Source of the DNA: Cynocephalus volans
Lineage: Eukaryota; Chordata; Mammalia; Dermoptera; Cynocephalidae
Assembly: GCF_027409185.1 (NCBI RefSeq)
Contig: NC_084478.1
Location: 79,157,624-79,221,623 of the forward strand
DNA length: 64,000 nt
Reading direction: 5' to 3'
Below the pieces are notes generated by a model. It searched no databases and was not told the origin of the DNA. It saw only the letters and a program-made list of their open reading frames with translations. Both the position numbers and the translations under genes were made by a program. Below are positions 23,629 to 35,515 of the stretch, piece by piece. Each line of letters opens with the position of its first letter. Position 1 is the stretch's first letter.

Positions 23629-24440
23629 ACTATACATCTTTTAGTAAAAAAAAAAAAAAAAAAAACAGGACAAAATCTTTGGGAGCTAGGGTTAGACAGA
23701 GTTCCCAGACTTGACACAAAAAGACATGATTCATAGAAAGAAAAATTGATAAATTGGACTTAATCAAGATTTAAAACTTTTTCTCTGGGAAAGGCCCTGT
23801 TAAGAAGATGAAAGACAAGCTACAGACTGGGAAAAAATATTTGCAAACCACATATCTGACAAAGAACTAGTATCTAGAATTTATAAAGAACTCTCAAAAC
23901 TAACAGTAAAAAATGGTCCTATTAGAAAACAGGCAAACGACAAAAGCATTTTACCAAAAAGGATATGGCATAGATGGCAAATGAGCACATGAAAAGATGA
24001 GCATAGTTGGCCACCAGGGAAATACAAATTAAAACCACAATGAGATATCGCTAAACACTTATCAGAATGACTAAAATTTTAAAATTATGACAATACCAAA
24101 TGCTGGTGAGGATGCAGAGAAACTGGATCACTTTACAACGCCGGTAGGAACATACAGCCACTCTGGAAAATAGTTTCTGGAAAAATAAACATACACTTAG
24201 AATATGACACAGCAATTGCCCTCCTGGGCATTTTTCTCAGAGGTATGAACTTATGTTCACACAAAAATCTATATGCAGATGTTTATAGCAGGTTTATTTG
24301 CGATATCCCCAAACTGGAAACAACCCAGCTGTCCTTCAACAAGTGAATGGTTAAACTACAGTAAATCTGTGCCATGGAATACTACTTAGTATTCTATATG
24401 TAATGAATAGCGAAACTTGATACATTCACCAACTTGGATG

Positions 24441-25130
24441 AACGTCCACTTTCCTCATTTATAACAAGGAAGGGGTTGTCTCGAGGGCCTTCCTATTTGG
24501 GGATTCAAGACACAAGTGAGCAGGGTGGGGCAGAATGAGAGCATATTTGAAAGAGCTTAAGGCGTTTTTCCCCCAGAAGTTTTAGAGATTCAAAATAATC
24601 AGAAAGAAGTGGATTGATTAACGCTGGTTGTGGTGCTTTATGGGTATCCTAGGGAGCCCATTTTGGGAGCTGGGGGCCCAGGAGAGGGGGCATTTAGGTG
24701 AGGTACATTCTGTTGGCACAAGCCAAGAGGTCTGCTCAGTTGTAGCGAGTGGTTATAAGAATGGCTGTGGCCTTCTTACACTGAGATGGAACTGGGGGGC
24801 TTTTAGGCGAAAATAGAAAGGACTCCGTGTTTCCAAGAACGTAAGAAAATGTACTTCTTCTGATACACAAAGATTAAGGGTTCGCCTGAACAACCAGAGA
24901 AAGCCACACTGCCTTCTGAACACTAGAAGCAATATGAAGTCCAGGGTCAGAGCACATTAACTGATGATGGTATAGTACTGCTGGTGTCTCCGTTGTGTCC
25001 AGACTTGTAAATGAAGTAGGCAGTAAGAGCCAGTGAAACATTCTAGGAGCCCAATTATTCTAGGTACACACATTGCTGAAAACCATAATCTCACTGGAGG
25101 TATTTGAATATTTGAATCCCGCTAAAACCG
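24441..25130. other. Unassigned sequence before OTUD6A
   Basis: No repeat or ORF with support was found. Confidence 0.4.
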
Positions 25131-25399
25131 GAAGCACCAGTTGCTATGGGGTCTTCTGGGAACGTATTTAGGGTCTCCCAACAGCCAGTCCTAGTGCCAG
25201 GTGTGTTTGGGGGCGTGGCCATAGAGAGCCAACGGCCAATCACGGAGAGGGTTGCGAATCCGGTGAGTGCCAATGCTAATGAGGGGAACACAGAACAGGG
25301 GCTAAGGAAGACCTATTCGGTGGCTTGAACTGTTAGGCTGAGCTGTCGTTGGTAGTTTAGGGGCCACCAAACTTCAGTTCCTGCCTGCCATTAAACATC
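25131..25399 (+). promoter_or_regulatory. OTUD6A: Probable OTUD6A promoter and 5' UTR
   Basis: A GC-box-like GGGGGCGTGG at 25209-25218 and a CCAAT box at 25236-25240 (GGCCAATCA context) lie about 160-190 bp before the ATG. The ATG context AACATCATGG is close to Kozak. The transcription start is not known. These are motif matches only. Confidence 0.5.
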
Positions 25400-26275
25400 A
25401 TGGAGGATCCGCAGAGTGAATATCAGCGGATGCTGAGACGCCACCACCGCGAGAAGAGGGAGCTAGAGGAACGCATCTACACCATGAAGAATTTGGTCCC
25501 CAAGAGTGACAGGAAGAGAAGAAAGCAGTTGCTCCTAGACGTGGCTCGCCTCCAGGCCCAGTTGGAGCAGAAGCACCAGCAAGAGCTGGAGAAGTTCCAA
25601 GAGAGATACCCTGACAATAGCGACCTCGATTCTGTCACTGAAGATCTGGCCAAGATTGATCTCGAGAACCAGCCTCCCGGCCTGTTGAGGGCCCAGAAAA
25701 GGTGGGAAAGAAGGGCGGCCCTTGAGAGAGCACACCAGGAGACGATCGGCGAGGCCGCAGTGGAGCACCGGGCCAGCTTCGGTCGCGAAGAGGAGGAGAA
25801 GCTCACTGCCATCCTGCGGGCCAGGAATCTGGAGATGAAGGATATCCCGGCCGACGGCCACTGCATGTACCGCGCCATCCGAGACCAGCTGGTGTTCCCT
25901 ATGACCGTGGAGAACCTGCGTCACCGCACCGCCACGTATATGCAGAAGCACGTCGACGACTTCCTGCCCTTCTTCAGCAACTCCGAAGCCGGCGATGCCT
26001 GCAGCCGCGAAGACTTCATGAGATACTGCGACGACATCATGCACAGCGCGTCGTGGGGAGGCCAGCTCGAGCTGAGGGCCCTGTCGCACATCCTGCAGAC
26101 CCCCATCGAGGTGATCCAGGCCAGTTCGCCCGCCGTCGTTATCGGGCAGGAGTACACCAAGAAGCCGCTCACCCTCGTCTACCTGCGCTACGCCTGCAGC
26201 TTTGGGGAGCACTACAACTCAGTGAAGCCGCTCGAGACGGGCTCTGCCGGGATCCGGGCCCCGCGTCTCTTCTAG
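25400..26275 (+). CDS. OTUD6A: OTUD6A, OTU-domain deubiquitinase (intronless)
   Basis: This is a complete single-exon ORF of 291 aa; the human protein is close to 288 aa. It is a cysteine protease of the OTU family that removes ubiquitin from substrates. The N-terminal half (about 1-70) is a charged, heptad-like coiled coil. The OTU domain runs from about residue 146 to the end. The catalytic elements are visible: D152 and C155 in [13 protein letters not shown], and H271 in SFGEHYNSV. The conserved SWGGQLEL block is at 218-225. The gene has no introns and is known as a retrocopy related to the multi-exon OTUD6B. The intact frame and GC-rich codons in an AT-rich setting indicate that it is maintained. 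The start fits the Kozak context and the family N terminus MxDPxSE. An unrelated GC-rich frame on the opposite strand (25535-26212) is a shadow. Confidence 0.97.
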   Translation: MEDPQSEYQRMLRRHHREKRELEERIYTMKNLVPKSDRKRRKQLLLDVARLQAQLEQKHQQELEKFQERYPDNSDLDSVTEDLAKIDLENQPPGLLRAQKRWERRAALERAHQETIGEAAVEHRASFGREEEEKLTAILRARNLEMKDIPADGHCMYRAIRDQLVFPMTVENLRHRTATYMQKHVDDFLPFFSNSEAGDACSREDFMRYCDDIMHSASWGGQLELRALSHILQTPIEVIQASSPAVVIGQEYTKKPLTLVYLRYACSFGEHYNSVKPLETGSAGIRAPRLF

Positions 26276-26700
26276 GCCCGATCCTGCCACGGAGCCCGGC
26301 AGTGGCCGCTACCATTGCTGTGGCCTTTGCCATTGACGCGGCCGCCACCGCGTTGCTGCTGAAACTAAAGCCGCCGACGCGTCTCCTCAGTAGGCTCCTT
26401 TTTTTTTTCCCCTTTGGTTTTCTCGGTTTCTTTCTTTCTTCGTTTTACTCAAAATTTAACGCCCTGCCCCGACTTCTCTGCCTTGCCCTTCTACCTTCCT
26501 CTCATTCCTTGTTGCGTCTTTCATGGGGTGGGGGACAGCAGAGTAATTAAGAGGAAGATACCTGCATGGCACTACCCGACGGGCATTAGTTTAATAAAGT
26601 CTAACCTCTTTTTGCCTGCCCTTAAGGATCTTTGCCCCCCTCACTGACTGAGCATCGGTCATTTTGCAAATAACTTTGGAATAAAAATGGAAACGTTTGG
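26276..26700 (+). promoter_or_regulatory. OTUD6A: OTUD6A 3' UTR with polyadenylation signals
   Basis: GC-rich sequence continues to about 26390, then a T/C-rich stretch. AATAAA occurs at 26593-26598 and again at 26680-26685. Either could end the transcript. Confidence 0.55.
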
Positions 26701-27162
26701 TTCGACACGTTCTTAACTTGGGAAAAATAAGTTTAGTAGAATAGCTCATAGCCTTCAGACTTTTCCTACGAGTATTCGGATTACTTAGGTAAAGTTGTGG
26801 TTTATGTGATCGAAATGCTTTGTGAATGCCTTTTGCTAAGTTTTTTGGGAAAAAAACAATCGGGATGTTTTTTGGTTTGCTTTGTATTTGAGCTGGCCTT
26901 CTCGGGAGACGCCTCAATTTATGAACAAGAGCTCTGCTAGTACTTTGTTTTGTTTTCTCATCAAAATTTGTGTGGTTCCAAACTTATTTTAGTTGCTCAG
27001 ATGTTTGCTAAATTCTAAATAACAGCGTTTGTTAAATTTAGAAGGTAAATGTGTGTTAAATATGGAAAATAAATTTATATGAACCGATAGGCTAACTTAG
27101 GTTTTACTTTAAGATGTACATCTGAGTTTCCTTTTTTTAACAGTTGTAAGGGATATGACTTT
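26701..27162. other. AT-rich sequence after OTUD6A
   Basis: No gene or recognised repeat. Confidence 0.4.
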
Positions 27163-27485
27163 ATTCAAGTAATTGATCCATGTCATTATCTCTACAGCTG
27201 GTATGAATCAAAAAAAAGACAGATTTATAGGTGCTTTAACTTACTGAAAGGGGTGAAGAGCTGAATCTAGTGTTTCTTTTATTCTTACTGAAGTAGTTGA
27301 TCCACCTTGTTATGTCAATTGGTATAAACTGTAAAAGATCTGAATTTAGTAACTTTCCTTAATTCTGAGAGATAGAAAGGTATTAAAAAGAAGATTTTTT
27401 AAAATATTAAAGTAGTTGATCCACTTTGTTATATCAACAACTGGCATGAGGCCACAAAAAAGTGAATAATATACTTTGGTTGATA
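27163..27485 (+). repeat. Three degenerate tandem copies, about 120 bp each
   Basis: The copies begin at 27167 (AAGTAATTGATCCA), 27291 (AAGTAGTTGATCCA) and 27410 (AAGTAGTTGATCCA). Each is followed by a T-rich 'ttgttat'-like stretch and then 'ctggtatgaa', 'ttggtataaa' or 'ctggcatgag'. The spacings are 124 and 119 bp. Confidence 0.75.
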
Positions 27486-28199
27486 TTTGAGACTTGTTGA
27501 TATCTTGGAATTGCCTAAACAATAGTATAAATTAAATGATTGACAGTAAACAATTTTTTAAAATTTTAATCTTCATATCCTGTATTTCAGTGTGGTTACA
27601 TAAATTTATTTGAAGATTCTTTGTACATTCCAGATGTTCTAAAATAAAATATGTAAGTTCAGAAATTTAAAAAATATGCAGTTTGTTTAAAAAATAAAAG
27701 TAGTTTAAAAAATACCTGTTTCTCTATTTTTGTGTAGCTGACTTAGTTCGTGTAGTTTGTATCCCAGGATCCACTTCAGCAAAGGAATCCTGGAGGGTAA
27801 GGGAGCAGGAGTAGGGGGTAACAGATGCGACTTTGGGGAGGAGAAATGGGCCTGCAGTCTTGGTGGTGGCCCGGAGTGGAGTGTTTCCCAGGTGAGGATT
27901 TAGGAAGGAACTTTACCTTGAGGCTGTCCTGAGCTGATATTTCACTCAGGGAAAAACATCATGAAATGGTTTCATTTAAGGATGTTCTCATTGCTGTGTA
28001 TGAAAAAGAACCCCCACTAACAAAAACTCACCAGTCCAGGACTATATTGCAGGAGAGAAAAAAGCATCACTATGTTTTCTTTTGAGGTGTTCCCAAAATT
28101 CAAATATGGAAATCATGCCAGATAGCCCACTGTGAAAATGTGTGTATGAGATCAGTTTTAGCTAGCCAGCTGGCCTAGAAGAGGAGGTCCTGAGAAACC
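27486..28199. other. Unassigned sequence
   Basis: AT-rich to about 27720, then mixed. No gene or known repeat was recognised. Confidence 0.4.
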
Positions 28200-30130
28200 T
28201 GGTATTTAAGTGTATTGTGAGAAGAGAGCCTTTTATAGTGATGGGAGCACTGGCTGGGGAAGGCAGTATGGGTTGGGGAGGAAGGGGGATGATGGACTGC
28301 GGGAGGGGGCATAGGCAGGGCAAGGTAGAATAGGCCAGGAAGAGAGATGTAATCTGCAGAAGGGGACTTGTCTGGGAAGGAGGGTGCAAGTTGGGGACTA
28401 TGGCAGCCTGGGAGGATGAATGAGGCATGGCAGAGGAAAGTGGAACAGGCTGGGTGCACAGGCTGAGAAGAACGGGGCTGACTGGGTAACAAGGCATACG
28501 TGGTGAAGACAGCCTGGCTGGAGGAGGGGACCTGGGGCACAGGCCAGTGAGGGGTGCCTGAATGGGGACATGAGCAAAGAATGGTGAAGGGTTCTAGAAA
28601 TGGGAAAGGCACGTGGGTGAAGGAGTCCTAACAAGAAAGGTCACGTGGCTGGGGAGGGTACTTGGCAAGGGAGGGAGAGCGGAGAAAGGCTGGGGAAGGA
28701 GGCACTGTCTGGGAGAGGCCAGTGAAGGGGCAACTCCTTGGAAAAGTAGTCCTATAGAAAAGGAGAAAGGCTGGGGACAGGCACCTGGCTGTGGGAAGGA
28801 GGCCCTTTCTGGGGAAGGGGTCCCACATGGGGAAGGGGACATAGGGTTGAAAAGGGGCCTGGGTCAGGGAAGGGTAGACCGGCTAAAGAGGCTGTCATCA
28901 GGGTCTCAGGTTGGGAATGGGCTCTGGGCTGAGTGAGGGCCTGGGTGGTGTAGAGGACTTGGCATTGGAAGGGGGCCTGGGAGGGGAAGGGTCCTGCATG
29001 GGGAGGGGACAGGCTGGGGTTGAGGCCTGCCTGTGGAGGGGAGGCCGGAGGCAAGGATGGTAAGGTGGCCCTGCTGAGACATAGGGTGGGAAACCTGTGG
29101 TTAGAGGCCAGAGAGGTGGATACAGACGGGTAGGATGGTGACTCAGAGGGGGGTGCCAATCTGAAGAAAGCATAGGCTGAAGAAGAAGGTCTGACTGTGG
29201 AAAGGGGCCTGGCTGGGCTAGGGGATATAGGCTGGGAAAGGGGCATCAAATTGGGTCGGGAAGCCTGCCCAGAGACAGGGATATGGGGGTAAAGGGCCCC
29301 AGCCAGAATAGAGTTCCTGCATGCTGGAGGTGGTACAGGCTGGAGATAAGCGTTCGGGCTGGGGTAGGTTGCCTGTTTGCCAAAGAGGGCCTACCTGTCT
29401 AGGGGAACAGGCTGGGGAGGGGGAACAGCTGGGGCAGGGGGCCTGGGTACGGTTGCTGCTAAAGCGGGTACTGGCTGGGAAATGTGGCCTGGCAGGGGAG
29501 GGGGGTATGGCTGGGTATAGGGGGAGCATGTCTAGCAGGGGAAAGGGACCTACCTGGGGAAGGGGGCCTAGGTGGAGAGGAAGGCATAAATGGATGAAGA
29601 GAGCCTGGCTAGATGAGGGGGCCTGGCTGAGAAAGCAGCTATGGCTAGAATCCAGGACACAGGCAGGTTAATGGCTCCTAATGGGGGGAGGGCAGGCAGC
29701 ATAGAGTGGGGAGCAGGTAGGGAAGGGGGACTACCTGGGAAAGGGGACCTGGCTCTATAAGGTGGAATAGAATGAGGAGCAGAGAGGAAAGGTGAATAGG
29801 CTGGTGATGAGGACAATGAATGCTGAAGGGGGCCTAGTTGGTATAGGGTACAAGTTGGTGTAGGATGAAAAGGGGATTCCTGGCTTTTTTGAAGGGGGAA
29901 GGGCTAGAGAGTGGCACCTGGCTGGGGGAAGAGTCACATGCTAGGGAAGTCTGGGGGGCTTATTGGCACATACGTTGTGGGGGGTTGGCTGGGAGTGGGG
30001 CACTGTTGCAGGAGAAAGATGCCCTGGCTGGGAAAGGGAGTTAGGCCAGCAGGGGCCCTAACTGGGGAAGAGGGCATAGGTTGGTGAAGAAGGCACTGCC
30101 TGGAAAATGTGGGCCTTGCTAGGGGGTGGG
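28200..30130 (+). repeat. Large G-rich degenerate minisatellite
   Basis: For about 1.9 kb the plus strand is made of variants of a unit of about 19-20 bp centred on 'ctggctggggaagggg'. For example, near 28780-28880 successive units end 'tgggaagga', 'tggggaagggg', 'tggggaagggg' and 'tgaaaagggg'. The strand is strongly G-rich with few C runs, so C-rich open frames on the other strand are artefacts of composition. Unit length and copy number vary; higher-order periods are possible. Confidence 0.8.
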
Positions 30131-30584
30131 GCTGGTGCTGCCCAAGGAATCCTGTGACAGGTGACACCAAAAATGGTAGAATCCCATTTTATAGGCTTGT
30201 CCTGAATACAAGAGAAATAACTATTCCTATCTTGGGAACCCTTAAGATCTCACTGGGCCTCTCCCCAGCTGCCCTCACTGGGTTTGCCATCAGCTGGAAG
30301 CAGAGGGAAGCATTAATCCAGGCCAGATCTGAACCATTCCCAGAGCACAGAGGGGGCCTCCACTGGGATCTGGCAGAACATGAGGGATTTGCAGTCTGTC
30401 CCATTCTGTAACAGTGACTGTTCTGGGCAATTGTGTGTGTGTGAAAGCCACGGGGCACTGTTCTCAAAGGGATCCAATTCCAGAAGCAACTTTCATTTAT
30501 TTATTTACTGTTTTTATTTACTCATGATCATACCCTCTTCCCTCTTGCCATAGCAGCCAAAAATAAGGTGCCTCTTAAATGCAC
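30131..30584. other. Unique sequence after the minisatellite
   Basis: Open frames on both strands here (e.g. 30109-30411 plus, 30189-30467 minus) overlap and show no family. Not called. Confidence 0.4.
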
Positions 30585-30815
30585 AGGTGGGCTCTGGAGT
30601 CAGACATCTATCTGGGTTTGAAGACCAACTCACCTGCACATTTCCTAGTTTTATGACCTTGGATAAGTCACCTAATCATTCTAGGCCTGTTTCCTCATTG
30701 ATAACATGGGGCAATTAATACTTGTTTTAGAGATATCTCTTGAGAATGTTAGGAGCATTAAATGAAATACATATAAAGTGCAAACAAATAAATGTTGGCT
30801 ACTATTAGTATCACT
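30585..30815 (+). repeat. MIR SINE, nearly full length
   Basis: MIR text runs in order: 'gggctctggagtcagacatc', 'tatgaccttggataagtcac', 'ctgtttcctcattgataaca', 'aatgaaatacatataaagtg'. Confidence 0.85.
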
Positions 30816-31029
30816 GTCTAGGAGCCCCAGAACATGATAGTATCAGCTCTGGCGGTAGCCGCTCCTCGATTATGTCTACGGTAACTTTGGGGGCCACTTG
30901 GCCTCTTCCCCCAGGTCCTGCGGTGGAAGCAGATCCTCCCCCAGGACTGTCTGCCCCAGGTATTGCTTCCAGACCCTAAGTGCGCTCATGCGGACAGGGT
31001 GACCTGCACACAGGGTCTCCTCAAGCCAG

Positions 31030-31975
31030 TTAGAGTGTCTTTCTTCCAGGCTTTTTCTACACAAACACATAATAGACTCACATATTTGAAAAAAAACTTA
31101 ACGATGCATTTCCCTGTGTCCTTAAACAGTCTTCAATATGATGATCTCAATGCCTGCATTCTAGCCGATGACTGTGCCATTATTTATCCAATTCTATTGT
31201 TGGACGTTTAGATTGCTTTCAATGTCTCACTACTATAAATATGCCACTGTAATAATATCCTTATAGCTGGATCTTTGTCTATATTTCTAATTATTCCCTT
31301 TTGGTAAGATTTCTAGAAGTGATTTAGGTCAAAAGGAGAGGCTTTTAACACATACTTGGAAATTGCCCTCCAGAAAGATTGCACCAATTTACACTCCCAG
31401 GGTATGAGAGTTTTCCTATATAGTTGCCAACAATGAAAATTATCATCTTTGCTAATTGGTTAGGTGAAAAATGTTGTATTAATTGACCCTTCATTAACTG
31501 ATTACTAGTGAAGTTGAGTATTCCTCTGCGTGTTTATTGGCATGTCTATTTCATTCATGCAGGAACAAATATTTCTTAATTTTTTACCTGTTCCTGAACT
31601 TTGCTTAATTTTCTATGGATAAGTTTGTCTTTTACTTACAGATTTTTAGTAGGTCCTTCCATATTAATGAATCTGACCACATGTCATGTGGATACTTTAA
31701 AAAAAAGAGTTTTTCCTGTACATTATTAGCTTTCAGTTTTGTTTCTGTCCTTTCACATATGCTGAAGTTTAAAATTGTAATGAAATCTGTCAATCTTTTT
31801 CTTTATGGTTTCTGTCTTGCTGTCAGGCTTAGAAAGGGCTTTCCTATCCTGAGATTGGATCAATATTTGTATATACTTTATTTCAGTTTTTTATGCTTTC
31901 TCTTTATATTAATTATATTTAACATATCCACTTGGTATAAGATAAGGACATAAATTAATTTTCTCCAATTATGAT
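31030..31975 (-). repeat. Old L1M fragment, antisense
   Basis: Antisense L1 text: 'ctattgttggacgtttagat', 'tgccctccagaaagattgca', 'ccaatttacactcccagggt'. The family is uncertain. Confidence 0.55.
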
Positions 31976-31999
31976 AGGTACCCAATTAGCCCAATACTT

Positions 32000-32098
32000 T
32001 TTTTTTTTTTTTTTGCGCTGGCCAGTGTGGGGATCCGAACCAATGACCTTGGTGTTATAAGGCTGCATTCTAACCAACTGAGATAACCGGCCAGCCCA
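32000..32098 (-). mobile_element. Monomeric tRNA-Ile-type SINE
   Basis: On the minus strand it reads 'ggctggccggttatctcagt', 'cttataacaccaaggtcatt', 'ggttcggatcc', then a poly(A) tail, seen on the plus strand as a run of T at 32000-32018. It keeps clear A and B boxes of the tRNA-like unit. Confidence 0.9.
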
Positions 32099-32269
32099 GC
32101 CCAACACTATTTAGTGAATAATCCACCATTTCACCACTGATTTGAAGTGCCACCTTCCACATGTATTACGTTCTTAGAAGAGGGTAAATCTTTTTTCAGT
32201 CAGTCATACAGAATGGCTGCATTTCAGTGACCTCAGTCTGAAACTGTCAGCTGTCCGTTCATCCATTCA

Positions 32270-32620
32270 TTTCATATTTACTGAAGAGAACAGTGATAAA
32301 CAATAGCTAAGAGAGATAAAAGATCCAGTCCCAGTGCTCACCATCTAGTGAAGGTGGCAGACAGGAAAACAGACAGAAATAGACAAGAAAGCAACATGAC
32401 CAATGCTACATGGAAGGAAGCATAGAGGAAGCACACTTCATCAGTCTTGTGGTATCAGGGAGGCTGAGCAGGTACTTGCAGAGAACACAGCCAGAGCAGA
32501 GGCAGGAAGGAATGAAAGAACAGGATGTCTTCATATTCAGTCTAGCGGGAGAGTAGAGGTGAGAGTTGTGGGAAGAGGCTGGAGAGGGAGGCAGGCAAGG
32601 TCTCCCAGCTTAAGTGAATA
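32270..32620. repeat. Ancient interspersed repeat, weak
   Basis: 'ccattcatttcatatttact' and 'gtgctcaccatctagtgaag' resemble the start of the family at 8870 and 50640. Diverged. Confidence 0.35.
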
Positions 32621-32639
32621 TCGTAATATTCACTTTACA

Positions 32640-33335
32640 TAATAACATTACAAATTAAATAAATACAAATTAAATGAGATACCATTTTTCATCAGTCGGA
32701 TTAGCAAAGAAGTACTCGTAAAGTTGAAAATAGCTGTGTTGATGGGGGAATGCAGAAACAGGAACTCTCAAACACTGCTGATGGTGTGTCAACATGTACA
32801 ATCTCTTTGAAGGGCTATTTGTCAATAGCTATCAAATTTAAAGTACATAAACCACTATTATTTGTGTTTTTATAGCTATAAATATACAGTTTTGCTTGTG
32901 CATGACTAGAATATATATTTAAAACGGTAACTGGTTGCTTTTGAGGAGGGGAACCAGGTTGCTGGGGGACAGGATGGGAGGAGGCTTTTCACTGCGTAAT
33001 CTCTTGAACTTCTGATATTTTGAACCATATGAACTAAAAATAAATAAGTATATTTAAACCTAATCTGCCCAATAAAATGTGCATAGCTTTTGATTTAGCA
33101 GAATACTACAGATATACAGATTATACAACATTATGTATCAAGGATGTTCATTACAGCTTTGTCAAAGAAAAATCTAGATACAAAATAAATATCCTGAGTA
33201 AAGACTAAATAAATAAATTTTGGTACATCTATATGAATTGTTATCTCTACAGAGAAGGGTAGAAGTGCGTGGGTGAAAGGAGGAAGACAGTGAACTTTCA
33301 CATTTAAACTGTATACTTCTATATAGTTGAATTTT
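32640..33335 (+). repeat. Old L1M 3' fragments
   Basis: Sense L1 3' text: 'aaatgagataccatttttca', 'tggttgcttttgaggagggg', 'tacatctatatgaattgtta'. Confidence 0.65.
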
Positions 33336-33336
33336 T

Positions 33337-33740
33337 ATATGGTGATGAAATACATATAAGATAACTATTTTAACTATTTTTAAGTATACGGATCAGTGGT
33401 ATTAAGTATATTCACATTGCTTTGTGACCATCACCACTGTCCATCTCCAGAACTTTCTCATCTTCCAAAACTGAAACTCCATACCCATTAGACGCGAACT
33501 CACCATTCCCCACCCCCAGCCTCTGGCAACTAACATTCTGCTTTGTGTCTCTGAATTTGACCACTCCGAGTGCCTCATGCAAGTGTAATCATACAGTATT
33601 TGTCCTCTTGTGTCTGGCTTATTTTACTTTAGCATAATGTCCTCAAGGTTTATCATGTTACAGCATGTGTTAGAATTTCCTTCTTCGAAGACTGAATAAT
33701 ATTCTATTATATGTATATACCACATTTTATTTATTCATTA
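33337..33740 (-). repeat. Old L1 3' end, antisense
   Basis: Antisense L1 3' UTR text: 'gtgaccatcaccactgtcca', 'ctctggcaactaacattctg', 'tgtctggcttattttacttt', 'gactgaataatattctatta'. Confidence 0.8.
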
Positions 33741-34480
33741 TATTGTCAAATTTTTAAATAGAAAATTTTATCCATATATTATCTAAAATATAGAAAAATA
33801 ATTTTTTAAAACTGGGACAGTTTCCTATTTTCCTTTTGGTCTGAAATTATTTAAATAGCATAGGAATTATCTATTCCTTGAAAGTTCAAAATAATCCATC
33901 CACTTGTGAAACTGGGCCTGGGCCTTTTTGAAGTGAGACTCTGACAGGTATAATTCTTGCAAGGAAAACTATGCAATGTAAAAACAATCATAATTCACCT
34001 AAAATAGATAGGGACAAAAATTGGAGAACAAAAAATCAGGAGGTAAAGAGTAAAGGTGACAATTTTCTCATCTCTCAGGGGGTGAATCAGAGATAGCATT
34101 TCACTGTTGAAGTTGAATATTGAGAATTATAGGCTTAGGCATGGTGCTTAACATCATAAAAATAACCACCAGTAGAAATAAAAACAGATTGCCTATCCTC
34201 TCATTTAGAAGATTTAAAAAAAAGAAGAAAGAAAGAAAACCAAGCCCTTGGAAAAACAGGTAGAAAACCAAGGTAACAGAAAAGGTTTCATTGGCCTTCT
34301 GTGGGGGTGAGGTGGGGTGTGCACGTTGTGCATTTTTCTCTTGGTGTCTTTTTACTTTGGTTTAAATTATTTTGCATCTGGAGATAATGAGGTTGTGGGA
34401 TGCTGTTACAACCTGTATCTAGTTTCAGATAGAAGATATCTTTCCTCTTTTTGGTTCCTTCTCATTTCAGTGGGTCTTAC
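33741..34480. other. AT-rich unassigned sequence
   Basis: No gene or clear repeat. Confidence 0.4.
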
Positions 34481-34489
34481 CTAGAGGAA

Positions 34490-34690
34490 TTATGCAAATA
34501 CGCATTTACCCAATCATCAAGTCCTTTCTTCACTGTGAATGGGAAAAATGTATCCCCTGAATTAATATCGCAAAAAAGGTTGTTGTGGAGATTAAATAAA
34601 TTGATATATGTAAAGTGCTTAAAACATAATAAACACTCAATGTTCAATAAATATTAGCTATTAGCATAACTATTTTTATTATTCACTACA
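34490..34690 (+). repeat. MIR/L2-like 3' part
   Basis: The MIR-type 3' text 'gagattaaataaattgatat', 'taaagtgcttaaaacata' and 'aataaatattagctattagc'. Confidence 0.5.
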
Positions 34691-35339
34691 GTTAGAGGGC
34701 CCAGGGCCACTGAAAGTATGACCTATGAAAAGTAGGTTAGGCAATGGAGTGTTTAAGCAGGTTTATGAAAATCGCTCAGAGAGTGGGAAAGACAGTCTTG
34801 TGACCAGCTCAGGAAGAGAAAGGGAAGCTTCAAAACCCAGTAAGGTGGCAAAGTGAGGGTTGTACCCCTTCCTGGCTGGTCTGACTAGGGTCCCTGGTTG
34901 GTAAAGACAGTCAGTGACAGGGAAAGCATCACACAGCATGGAGCTACATCCGCCAGTTAGTGAAGAAGGGTGAAGTGGGAGTAGTGGGGAGATAGACATA
35001 AAACTGCTGCTAGGCCCTCCCCAGGTGGAGAACATACTAGTTATTAAAAGAGGCTAATGTATTCAAGAAAGACTTAGTAAAAGCATAGCTTAGGAACCAG
35101 TACTGCAGTGAGGGCTAACTGCTTAAAACCTGCCTTGCTTTGCCTCTGGTGGGAAGTACCAGGTTCTAAAAATGTTTTCTAATGAGCAAAAGTCCCTTAC
35201 TATTCGTCTGACTAACGGCCTCAGATTCTAAGCTGAGCCTCCTGGGCAGGCACTTGAAGCCCTGTTTCCAGCCATGGGGCCAAGCTGCTGCTTATTAGCC
35301 TCTTGCACCTTTGCACCTTAATTCTGCTCTGGGTTCCAG

Positions 35340-35515
35340 TTAAGGGGGGCACAGACAGGGTGAGGAGAGAGCTGGAACTCAGGTCCCAAGAGAAACAGTT
35401 GAAGGAGCTGGGGCTATTTAGCTTGGAAGAGACTCAAATGTTTTCAATGATACTCTTTGTTGGGAAAAATAGGAAAATGTCAGGGCCCCTCGGATGTTCA
35501 GAACCTTGCTGAGCA
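35340..35515 (+). repeat. L3/CR1 LINE relic, first part
   Basis: The CR1-type text 'ttgaaggagctggggctatt' and 'tagcttggaagagactcaaa' occurs. The matching 3' continuation is at 36446-36660, so something was inserted in between. Confidence 0.65.

Larger units (their letters stand above)
20220..24440 (+). repeat. Old L1M, ORF2 and 3' end (interrupted)
   Basis: Degenerate L1 ORF2 in sense orientation includes an endonuclease part (20400-20760), a reverse-transcriptase palm remnant [13 protein letters not shown] at about 22720-22760, and C-terminal text to 'atggaatactacttagtatt' near 24370. The reading frame is broken throughout. A MaLR LTR (20828-21217) and a SINE (23521-23628) interrupt it. Confidence 0.88.

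Noticed and set aside
25535-26212. 225-codon minus-strand frame
   Set aside because: Antisense shadow of OTUD6A; no family similarity.
26053-26550. 165-codon plus-strand frame overlapping OTUD6A
   Set aside because: Out-of-frame shadow of the GC-rich OTUD6A coding sequence.
28162-29816. Series of proline/serine-rich open frames on the minus strand
   Set aside because: They are the complement of the G-rich minisatellite, where stop codons are rare because of composition.
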